5,211 bases of DNA from CAZEJK01 sp964512045. Lineage in GTDB: Bacteria > Acidobacteriota > Thermoanaerobaculia > Thermoanaerobaculales > Sulfomarinibacteraceae. The stretch spans positions 1-5,211 of the forward strand of contig CAZEJK010000339.1 in assembly GCA_964512045.1 (NCBI GenBank), read 5' to 3'. The position numbers and the translations under genes are program-made. The notes beneath the pieces are model-generated. The model saw only the letters and a list, made by a program, of their open reading frames with translations. It ran no database searches and was not told where the DNA came from. Of this stretch, positions 1-5,211 are shown piece by piece; the stretch's first letter is position 1; each line of letters begins with the position of its first letter.

Positions 1-1
1 A

Positions 2-20
2 TTGAGAACTGAGAACTCAA
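2..20. promoter_or_regulatory. HAIR-like inverted repeat (possible HspR operator)
   Basis: TTGAG (2-6) and CTCAA (16-20) form a perfect 5-bp inverted repeat with a 9-nt spacer. The HspR-associated inverted repeat is CTTGAGT-N7-ACTCAAG, which has the same core and the same spacing. Here 11 of its 14 defined positions match; the two outer bases and the T after the left core differ. It lies about 46 nt upstream of the likely -10 element, so it could act on the sigma factor gene or on a gene outside the window. A tandem TGAGAAC repeat (3-9, 10-16) and an overlapping CTGAG-N7-CTCAG repeat (9-25) share the site, so another regulator or chance is possible. Confidence 0.3.
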
Positions 21-33
21 CTCAGGAGCTTTG

Positions 34-49
34 CTTCGAATTTTCGAAG
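34..49. repeat. Perfect 7-bp inverted repeat upstream of the sigma gene promoter
   Basis: CTTCGAA (34-40) and TTCGAAG (43-49) are perfect inverse copies around a 2-nt centre (TT). This AT-rich, near-palindromic element sits about 16 nt upstream of the extended -10 and covers the place of a -35 box, which is a typical position for an operator or activator site. It is unlikely to be a terminator because no T-run follows. The binding protein is not known. Self-recognition by the ECF factor encoded next is possible, but nothing in the sequence shows it. Confidence 0.45.
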
Positions 50-65
50 ATACGGAGTCTTGAGC

Positions 66-74
66 TGCTAAAAT
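66..74 (+). promoter_or_regulatory. Extended -10 promoter element for the sigma/kinase unit
   Basis: TGcTAAAAT fits the extended -10 consensus TGnTATAAT with one mismatch. No good -35 hexamer lies 16-18 nt upstream, as is common for extended -10 promoters. Transcription would start near 81, leaving a leader of roughly 57 nt before the ATG at 138 but only about 12 nt before the ATG at 93. An alternative overlapping signal is CCCCCTTGTG (75-84), which resembles a sigma32 -35 region; the matching -10 position (98-105) is poor. Confidence 0.4.
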
Positions 75-121
75 CCCCCTTGTGAATCATCTATGGTCGC
101 CTCTTCGAGCTCCGCTCTGGC

Positions 122-128
122 GGTGGAG
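122..128 (+). promoter_or_regulatory. Ribosome binding site that sets the sigma factor start
   Basis: GGTGGAG ends 9 nt before the ATG at 138. No purine-rich Shine-Dalgarno precedes the in-frame ATG at 93 (upstream bases there are pyrimidine-rich, then TGTGAATCATCT). This favours the start at 138. Confidence 0.6.
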
Positions 129-137
129 CTGACCACC

Positions 138-770
138 ATGACCAACGATCGGAGCGACGCACCCTTCGCGGTTCAGCACCTGTCGCTGCCCACCGAGAAC
201 GATGTCACCTCGTGGCTGAGGCGGTGGGGATACGGCGACGGCGAGGCCCTGAACGCCGTGTTTCCAGCCGTGTACCGCGAGCTGCGGAAGGTCGGCAGCC
301 GGATGCTCGCCGGCGAACGCGCGGGCCACACGCTATCGACGACGGCACTGCTGCACGAGTCCTACCTGCGACTGCTCGAGCAGCACCGCATTCAGGCCCG
401 CGACCGGGGGGAGTTTTTCGCCATCGCTGCGGTCACTATGCGGAGGGTCCTGGTGGACCACGCCCGTCGCAGGAACCGTCTCAAGCGCGGCGGCGAGCTC
501 GCACGGGTCGAGCTGGAGGAGGCGGACGACTGGCTCAGCACGTCCCAGTCTGAAGAGGTCGAGGCCCTCGACGAGGCCCTCGATCGGCTGGCCGAGGCCA
601 ACCCGCGGGGATCCCACATCGTCCACCTGCGGTTCTTCGTAGGGCTGAGCTGCGAGGAGATCGCCGAGCTCCTCGGTCTCTCGGAGCGGACCGTCCGCCG
701 GGACTGGTCGGTGGCCCGGCTGTGGCTGAGACGAGAGATCCGCGGCGCCCTGGAGACAAACGACCCATGA
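138..770 (+). CDS. ECF-type RNA polymerase sigma factor (Sig-70_X6 / TIGR02999-like)
   Basis: This is an alternative sigma factor that would direct RNA polymerase core enzyme to its own set of promoters; it acts in the cytoplasm. From the ATG at 138 it has 210 residues, close to the usual ECF length. Region 2 spans about residues 24-112, with the family signature R-A-G-H-T-L-S-T-T-A-L-L-H-E-S-Y-L-R-L (61-79), then F-F-A-I-A-A (93-98) and M-R-R-V-L-V-D-H-A-R-R-R (101-112). Region 4 spans about 145-205, with H-L-R-F-F-x-G-L-S-x-E-E-I-A-E-L-L-G-L-S and the recognition-helix signature T-V-R-R-D-W-x-x-A-R-x-W-L (185-197) typical of this group. An in-frame ATG at 93 would add 15 low-complexity residues without a Shine-Dalgarno. 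The stop overlaps the kinase start. No anti-sigma gene is seen here, so the co-expressed kinase is the likely regulator (inference). The target promoters cannot be read from the window. Confidence 0.93.
   Translation: MTNDRSDAPFAVQHLSLPTENDVTSWLRRWGYGDGEALNAVFPAVYRELRKVGSRMLAGERAGHTLSTTALLHESYLRLLEQHRIQARDRGEFFAIAAVTMRRVLVDHARRRNRLKRGGELARVELEEADDWLSTSQSEEVEALDEALDRLAEANPRGSHIVHLRFFVGLSCEEIAELLGLSERTVRRDWSVARLWLRREIRGALETNDP
752..755 (+). promoter_or_regulatory. Ribosome binding site of the kinase, inside the sigma gene
   Basis: GGAG lies 11 nt before the ATG at 767, within the last codons of the sigma factor. The kinase frame is open further upstream, back to a GTG at 722, but that start has no Shine-Dalgarno and would lie deeper inside the sigma gene. 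ATG 767 with the ATGA overlap is preferred. Confidence 0.55.
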
Positions 771-3253
771 CGGGCGACAGAGAGAGCCGCTGGGACCGAC
801 TCGGTGAGGCGTTCGACGAGCTCCATACGATGAGCCTCGCAGACCGAGCGGCGAGACTGGGAGAGATCGCAGCCGACGACCCGGACCTCGCGGCCGAGCT
901 CCAGGATCTCCTCGATGAGGACGAGGCCGACCGCCCGCTCGCGATCGAGGGCCTTCTGATGGAGGATGGCCTCGGCGAGGACCACCCGTCGCTGGGTCGC
1001 GAGGTCGGTCCCTACCGCCTCGTCGAGCTGCTCGGCCGCGGTGGCATGGGCGAGGTCTTTCTCGCCGACCGCATCGACGGGACCTTCGAGCAGCAGGTTG
1101 CCCTGAAGCTCGTTCGCACCGCGTTCGACGACCCGCGGGCGCGGGCACGGTTCCTGGCCGAGCGGCAGATCCTGGCCCGGCTCCAGCACTCGAACGTTGC
1201 CCGCCTGCTGGACGGAGGCGTGACCGACGACGGCGCGCCCTATCTGGCAATGGAGCTCGTCCAGGGGGAGACGATCACCGACCACTGCGACCGGCTCGAG
1301 CTGAGTGTCCGCGACCGCCTCGAGCTGATGATCCAGGTCTGCGAGGCGGTCCATGCCGCCCACAGGATGCTCGTGGTGCACCGCGACCTCAAGCCGTCGA
1401 ACATCATGATCGCCGACGACGGCACGGTAAAGCTGCTCGACTTCGGCATCGCCAAGATGCTGCATCCGGCGGGCCCGGACGACGCGCCGTTGACCCAGAC
1501 CGGCATGTATGTCCTGACACCGGAGTTCGCCAGCCCCGAGCAGGTGACCGGAGAGCCGATCGGGACCAGCTCCGACGTCTACGCCCTCGGGCTCGTCGCC
1601 TACCAGGTCCTCACGGGCTTGAGCGGGCAACCGATCCGAGACCGGACACCGACGGGGATCCAGCGGGCCGTGTGCGATGACAGCCCGCAGGCGCCGAGCC
1701 GGGCCGTTCTCGAGGACCCCGATGGCGCAGCGGTCGAACGGGCCCGACGGCGAGGGGGCCTGTCCCCGGCCAGACTGTCACGACGGTTGGCCGGCGACCT
1801 GGACGTGATCCTCGAGAAGGCTCTGCGCAAGGAGCCCGACCGGCGGTACCTGTCCGCTGAGGACCTGGCTGCAGACATCCGCCGCCATCTGCAGAAGATA
1901 CCGGTCTCCGCCCGCGGCGACCGGTTCGGATACCGCGCCATCCGGTTCTTCAACCGCCACCGAACGGCGGTGCTGACTGCCTCGACGGTGTTCCTGGCCC
2001 TTGCCGTCAGCCTCGCGCTCTCCCTCGTCAGCCTCCAGGCCGCGCGGCGATCGGAGGCTCGGGCCCTGGCGGAGGCCGAAAGCTCACGAAGGCTCGTGGA
2101 CTTCGTGGTCGGCCTGTTCGGCGCCTCCGACCCGACCGCGGCCCGGGGTGAGAAGGTCACCGCCCGATCGCTGCTCGACCAGGGCGCCAGAGCGATCGAG
2201 GAGGACCTCGGAGCCCAGCCGGAGCTCGTTGGCGACATGCTGCTGGCCATCGGCGGCGCCTACGACAAGCTGGGGTTCTCCGCGGAGGCGCTACCGTTTC
2301 TCGAACGGGCCACGCGGCTCCAGGCCGAGTCCGGCGACGGGCTCGGGCACTCCGAGTCGCTTCGAGCCCTGGCCAGGGCGCAGCTCAACTCCGGAGACTA
2401 CGAGACCGCCGTCGCCAACGCCCGCCGGGCCGTCGAGATCATAAAGACCGCCGATCAGGTCAGTCCCGAGCGCGCCGCCGATGCCTACTCCGATCTTGGA
2501 TCGACCCTGTTCGTGCTGCGCCGGAGTGATGAGGCGGTCGAGTTTCTCGAGCGGGCGGTGCAGCTGCGCAGATCCTCCCCCAAGCCCGATGCTCGCCGCC
2601 TCGCGATGGACCTGGACTACCTCGGCAACTCGATCTTCGACGGTGGAGACATCGACGGCGGGCTCACGCTCCTCCGGGAGGCCGTTGATCTACTGGAGCG
2701 AACCGGCGCCGAGCCATGGCAGATCGCGGACAACACCACCAGGCTCGGTCTTCGCCTCATGGCCTCGGATCGCCTGGACGAGGCCGGCACGGCTCTCGAC
2801 CGCTCGCTCGGGCTCGCTCGCGAGGCCGCGGACGGGGGACATCACCCCGAGGTGCAGGACGCGCTCCTGGCGAGAGCGACCTTGGCTGAACGGCGCGGGC
2901 GCCTGAACGACGCCGCCTCCGACCTCGCGGCGGCACTGGTCGAGTCCGAGGCCATCTGGGGCGAGGAGCACCCGAAGACCGCCATGATCCTCCTGCGTCG
3001 AGGGAAGGTGCTCCTGGCCACCGAGGACTTCGACGGAGCCCTCACGGACCTTCGGAGGGGACGGCAGACGCTCGTCGCCCGGACCGCGAGGCACCACTCC
3101 CATCTCGACGCGTTCGACCTCCCACTGGCCCAGGCGCTGGCCCTCCGCGGCCGGACATCGGAGGCCGTCGAGATCCTCCGGCGGATCGCTTCACATCAGG
3201 GATCGCGATGCGCCGAGCAGGCGCAGCAGCTCCTGGCCGACCTGGAGTCCTGA
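767..3253 (+). CDS. Membrane-anchored Ser/Thr protein kinase with C-terminal TPR domain
   Basis: Transfers phosphate from ATP to Ser/Thr of target proteins, which are unknown. It has 828 residues from ATG 767. Residues 1-80 form an acidic helical lead (R-W-D-R-L near the start) seen in related kinases. The Hanks-type domain is at about 83-375: glycine loop G90-R-G-G-M-G95, V-A-L-K with catalytic K114, helix-C E132, H-R-D-L-K-P-S-N with D207 and N212, D225-F-G, T-P-E-F-A-S-P-E-Q (251-259), D270 and R360. All catalytic residues are present, so it should be active and of the RD type. The activation segment (228-258) offers T243, T245 and T251 for autophosphorylation. R397-H-R is followed by one hydrophobic helix (about 400-423); positive charges before it suggest the kinase is cytoplasmic and the rest extracytoplasmic. 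About 427-825 is alpha-helical TPR-like, with pairs near 484, 528, 571, 613, 654, 696, 737 and 782, probably for protein binding. It overlaps the sigma gene by 4 nt, so it likely controls or is controlled with that factor (inference). Confidence 0.95.
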   Translation: MTGDRESRWDRLGEAFDELHTMSLADRAARLGEIAADDPDLAAELQDLLDEDEADRPLAIEGLLMEDGLGEDHPSLGREVGPYRLVELLGRGGMGEVFLADRIDGTFEQQVALKLVRTAFDDPRARARFLAERQILARLQHSNVARLLDGGVTDDGAPYLAMELVQGETITDHCDRLELSVRDRLELMIQVCEAVHAAHRMLVVHRDLKPSNIMIADDGTVKLLDFGIAKMLHPAGPDDAPLTQTGMYVLTPEFASPEQVTGEPIGTSSDVYALGLVAYQVLTGLSGQPIRDRTPTGIQRAVCDDSPQAPSRAVLEDPDGAAVERARRRGGLSPARLSRRLAGDLDVILEKALRKEPDRRYLSAEDLAADIRRHLQKIPVSARGDRFGYRAIRFFNRHRTAVLTASTVFLALAVSLALSLVSLQAARRSEARALAEAESSRRLVDFVVGLFGASDPTAARGEKVTARSLLDQGARAIEEDLGAQPELVGDMLLAIGGAYDKLGFSAEALPFLERATRLQAESGDGLGHSESLRALARAQLNSGDYETAVANARRAVEIIKTADQVSPERAADAYSDLGSTLFVLRRSDEAVEFLERAVQLRRSSPKPDARRLAMDLDYLGNSIFDGGDIDGGLTLLREAVDLLERTGAEPWQIADNTTRLGLRLMASDRLDEAGTALDRSLGLAREAADGGHHPEVQDALLARATLAERRGRLNDAASDLAAALVESEAIWGEEHPKTAMILLRRGKVLLATEDFDGALTDLRRGRQTLVARTARHHSHLDAFDLPLAQALALRGRTSEAVEILRRIASHQGSRCAEQAQQLLADLES

Positions 3254-3481
3254 GCAGCCGCCGCGAGCGCGCCTTCCTGTTTGCGAAGAACCCGGGCCAG
3301 CCGACGTCCAATTGAATGTGACGGCTCCAAGCTCACCGAGAGACCCCGAACGCTCGGCTGCCGCACCAGAGGAGAGGCGCCCGAGCCCGTACAGCTGCAC
3401 CGCGGCGATCATGACCACCGCCACGGCGGCGGCTGTGGTTGACGCGCACGATCCTTCATTTCGATCGATCGCAGAGGATGG

Positions 3482-3497
3482 CCAACGCCCGCGTTGG
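3482..3497. repeat. Perfect 7-bp inverted repeat in the groES upstream region
   Basis: CCAACGC (3482-3488) and GCGTTGG (3491-3497) are perfect inverse copies with a 2-nt centre. It is the same geometry as the 34-49 repeat upstream of the sigma gene (7-2-7), although the sequence differs. No T-run follows, so an intrinsic terminator is unlikely. An operator is possible, and the right arm overlaps a weak -35-like TTGGTC (3494-3499), which is 16 nt from a CATAAA (3516-3521). Confidence 0.4.
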
Positions 3498-3521
3498 TCT
3501 GCAACTGACTGAAATCATAAA
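3494..3521 (+). promoter_or_regulatory. Weak housekeeping-type promoter candidate for groESL
   Basis: TTGGTC (3494-3499; 3 of 6 to TTGACA) and CATAAA (3516-3521; 4 of 6 to TATAAT) are separated by 16 nt in the most AT-rich spot of the intergenic region. If real, transcription would start near 3528 and give a leader of roughly 230 nt. The matches are weak, and AT content alone could produce them. Confidence 0.2.
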
Positions 3522-3529
3522 GGCTTTAT
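3517..3529. repeat. Short inverted repeat ATAAAG-G-CTTTAT
   Basis: Six-base arms (3517-3522 and 3524-3529) surround a single central G. It is AT-rich within GC-rich DNA and overlaps the -10 candidate and expected start of transcription, so it could be an operator half or simply promoter melting sequence. No known operator is recognised. Confidence 0.3.
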
Positions 3530-3582
3530 CTGTGGCAAGGATCTTGCAGACCTGATGGAGCGTGGACAAGGCTGATCAGACG

Positions 3583-3614
3583 CTTGCCCGGTTCCGGAGG
3601 CCAGAACCCCATCT
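3583..3614 (+). promoter_or_regulatory. Sigma32-like promoter candidate for groESL (poor spacing)
   Basis: CCCCATCT (3607-3614) matches the sigma32 -10 consensus CCCCATnT exactly, and CTTGCC (3583-3588) matches the -35 core CTTGAA at four of six positions. The spacer is 18 nt, whereas about 13-15 nt is usual, so this is a suggestive but imperfect heat-shock promoter. A start near 3621 would leave a leader of about 140 nt. Confidence 0.2.
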
Positions 3615-3634
3615 GCCGCGAGGTCGGAGGAACC

Positions 3635-3650
3635 GTCGCGAGGAAGCGAC
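3635..3650 (+). other. RNA hairpin with a purine-rich loop
   Basis: GTCGC (3635-3639) pairs with GCGAC (3646-3650) around the 6-nt loop GAGGAA. The loop holds a Shine-Dalgarno-like GAGG placed 7 nt before an ATG at 3651. The hairpin could present or hide that site in the groES leader. Five pairs in GC-rich DNA can arise by chance. Confidence 0.3.
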
Positions 3651-3716
3651 ATGGGATCCAAAGAAGGCGGCCAACCTGTGCGCAGCGTCCCCCACGGCTC
3701 GCCACTGGACGGATAG
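3651..3716 (+). CDS. Possible 21-residue leader ORF upstream of groES
   Basis: An ATG at 3651 preceded by GAGG (7 nt spacing) opens 21 codons ending at TAG 3714-3716. The peptide begins MGSKEGGQ and ends SPLDG; it is hydrophilic, with no signal peptide or membrane segment and no family that I recognise. It ends 45 nt before groES and has the same phase. It could be a leader peptide or chance. The only support is the ribosome site and the position in the leader. Confidence 0.15.
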   Translation: MGSKEGGQPVRSVPHGSPLDG

Positions 3717-3740
3717 ACACACAACGGCACCGAGTGCCGA
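3714..3740. promoter_or_regulatory. Inverted repeat next to the groES ribosome site; weak CIRCE-like match
   Basis: CGGCAC (3725-3730) and GTGCCG (3734-3739) form a perfect 6-bp stem with a CGA loop, ending 7 nt before the AAAGGAG of groES. Independently, GAGTGCCGA (3732-3740) matches the right half of CIRCE (TTAGCACTC-N9-GAGTGCTAA) at 7 of 9 positions, and TAGACACAC (3714-3722), at exactly the N9 spacing, matches the left half at 5 of 9. The location just before the ribosome site is typical for an HrcA operator, but the left half is too weak to call it. The compact hairpin may instead act on the mRNA. Confidence 0.25.
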
Positions 3741-3746
3741 GAGTCG

Positions 3747-3753
3747 AAAGGAG
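3747..3753 (+). promoter_or_regulatory. groES ribosome binding site
   Basis: AAAGGAG ends 8 nt before the ATG at 3762 and supports that start. Confidence 0.8.
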
Positions 3754-3761
3754 TCAGAGAC

Positions 3762-4052
3762 ATGCAGCTCAAACCGCTTGCCGACCGGGTGCTCGTGAAG
3801 CGAATCGAGGCGAAGGAGGAGGCGCGCGGCGGGATCATCATCCCGGACACGGCCAAGAAGAAGCCCCAGGAAGCCGAGGTGGTGGCGGTGGGCGACGGCA
3901 AGCTCGACGACCACGGGAAGCGGATTGCGATGACCGTGAAGAAGGGCGACCGGGTGCTGATCGGCACGTACTCCGGCCACGACATCACGGTTGACGACGT
4001 CGAGCACACCATCGTCCGCGAGGACGAGATCTTCGCCATCGTCGAGAAGTGA
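3762..4052 (+). CDS. groES: Co-chaperonin GroES (Hsp10)
   Basis: Ten-kilodalton co-chaperonin. Seven copies form the lid that caps the GroEL ring and closes the folding chamber in the cytoplasm. At 96 residues it has the standard length. The start M-Q-L-K-P-L-A-D-R-V-L-V is the conserved GroES N-terminus. The mobile loop is at about 16-36, with G23-G-I-I-I-P-D-T-A carrying the hydrophobic I-I-I segment that binds the GroEL apical domain. Then come V-V-A-V-G-D-G-K (40-47), the roof hairpin around K-L-D-D-H-G-K, K-K-G-D-R-V-L (60-66), Y-S-G (70-72) and the closing I-V-R-E-D-E-I-F-A-I. The usual V-G-P-G is V-G-D-G here, a variation found in some phyla. It heads the groESL operon, 11 nt before groEL. 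Confidence 0.98.
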   Translation: MQLKPLADRVLVKRIEAKEEARGGIIIPDTAKKKPQEAEVVAVGDGKLDDHGKRIAMTVKKGDRVLIGTYSGHDITVDDVEHTIVREDEIFAIVEK

Positions 4053-4053
4053 C

Positions 4054-4059
4054 GGAGGG
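4054..4059 (+). promoter_or_regulatory. groEL ribosome binding site
   Basis: GGAGGG lies one base after the groES stop and 4 nt before the groEL ATG at 4064. It is among the strongest Shine-Dalgarno sequences in the window, consistent with the need for more GroEL than GroES subunits (14 to 7). Confidence 0.8.
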
Positions 4060-4063
4060 AAAC

Positions 4064-5211
<1,148 letters not shown>

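Larger units (their letters stand above)
3254..3761. other. 508-nt intergenic region before groES
   Basis: I see no convincing protein gene. The open frames here are low-complexity, lack a Shine-Dalgarno, or run antisense into groES. No hairpin followed by a T-run ends the kinase transcript; GC-rich pairing potential exists around 3415-3438 (CCAC...GTGG outer arms) but is followed by only two T. Other items are a 10-bp palindrome of overlapping GATC units (3462-3471), inverted repeats at 3482-3497 and 3517-3529, weak promoter candidates, a 5-bp hairpin at 3635-3650, a possible 21-codon ORF at 3651-3716 and a 6-bp hairpin at 3725-3739. The groESL promoter must lie in this stretch unless groESL is read through from the kinase. 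Confidence 0.7.

Noticed and set aside
31..63. Ten-codon ORF from TTG 31 after GGAG at 25-28
   Set aside because: Only 2 nt between GGAG and the start, very short, and it lies upstream of the proposed transcription start.
392..1630. Minus-strand open frame of 412 codons opposite the sigma and kinase genes
   Set aside because: Antisense shadow of two confidently identified genes in GC-rich DNA; no domain is visible in its translation.
3415..3438. GC-rich hairpin as an intrinsic terminator for the kinase transcript
   Set aside because: Pairing is interrupted and only two T follow; it starts about 160 nt after the stop codon. I cannot call a terminator here.
3439..3467. TTGACG (3439-3444) as a -35 box for groESL
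   Set aside because: Five of six to the -35 consensus, but no acceptable -10 at 16-18 nt spacing (the bases there are part of a GATC-rich palindrome).
3312..3512. Open frame of 66 codons starting at TTG in the region after the kinase
   Set aside because: No Shine-Dalgarno, a rare start codon, low-complexity Ala/Pro/Ser/Arg composition and no recognisable family; expected by chance in GC-rich DNA.
3562..3798. Open frame of 78 codons starting at GTG and running into groES
   Set aside because: GGAG sits only one base before the start, composition is unlike a protein, and it overlaps the first 37 bases of groES in another frame.
3515..4039. Long minus-strand open frame opposite groES and its leader
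   Set aside because: It is the mirror of groES codon structure; the product has no recognisable domain and the + strand gene is certain.

Overview
The window is GC-rich (the four genes favour G or C at third codon positions), bacterial and chromosomal in character, and has no mobile element, CRISPR array or RNA gene that I can recognise. It carries two adjacent co-directional units, both on the + strand. The first is a two-gene unit: an ECF-type sigma factor of the 'R-x-D-W-x-x-A-R-x-W-L' kind (the group often called Sig-70_X6 / TIGR02999), then a membrane-anchored Ser/Thr protein kinase with a C-terminal TPR domain. The second is the chaperonin operon groES-groEL, with groEL cut by the window end. 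This sigma/kinase pairing and the architecture of the kinase are best known from Acidobacteriota, Planctomycetota and some related soil or metagenomic lineages. I lean towards an acidobacterial relative, but this is inference and cannot be settled from the window.

Layout. 1-137 is a regulatory region with an unusual density of inverted repeats: TTGAG-N9-CTCAA at 2-20 (HAIR-like), CTTCGAA-TT-TTCGAAG at 34-49, and an extended -10 element TGcTAAAAT at 66-74. The sigma factor gene is best started at 138 (210 codons), where a GGAG lies 9 nt upstream, and not at the earlier ATG at 93. Its stop overlaps the kinase start as ATGA (767-770), so the two are almost certainly translationally coupled. The kinase (767-3253, 828 codons) keeps all catalytic residues, then has one transmembrane helix and about seven or eight TPR-like helical pairs. 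3254-3761 (508 nt) has no convincing protein gene. It holds several inverted repeats and weak promoter candidates and must include the groESL control region. groES (3762-4052) and groEL (4064 to the window end) follow, 11 nt apart, each with a strong Shine-Dalgarno.

How the parts may work together. The ECF factor has no anti-sigma gene beside it in this window. The co-translated kinase is the obvious candidate regulator, with the TPR part as a protein-binding or sensing region across the membrane (inference). The neighbouring groESL genes and the HAIR-like and sigma32-like sequences raise the possibility that both units answer to protein-folding stress, but simple chromosomal adjacency is an equally good explanation. 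Everything here has known relatives. The parts worth a second look are the regulatory DNA at 1-90 and 3480-3760 and the exact wiring of the sigma/kinase pair.
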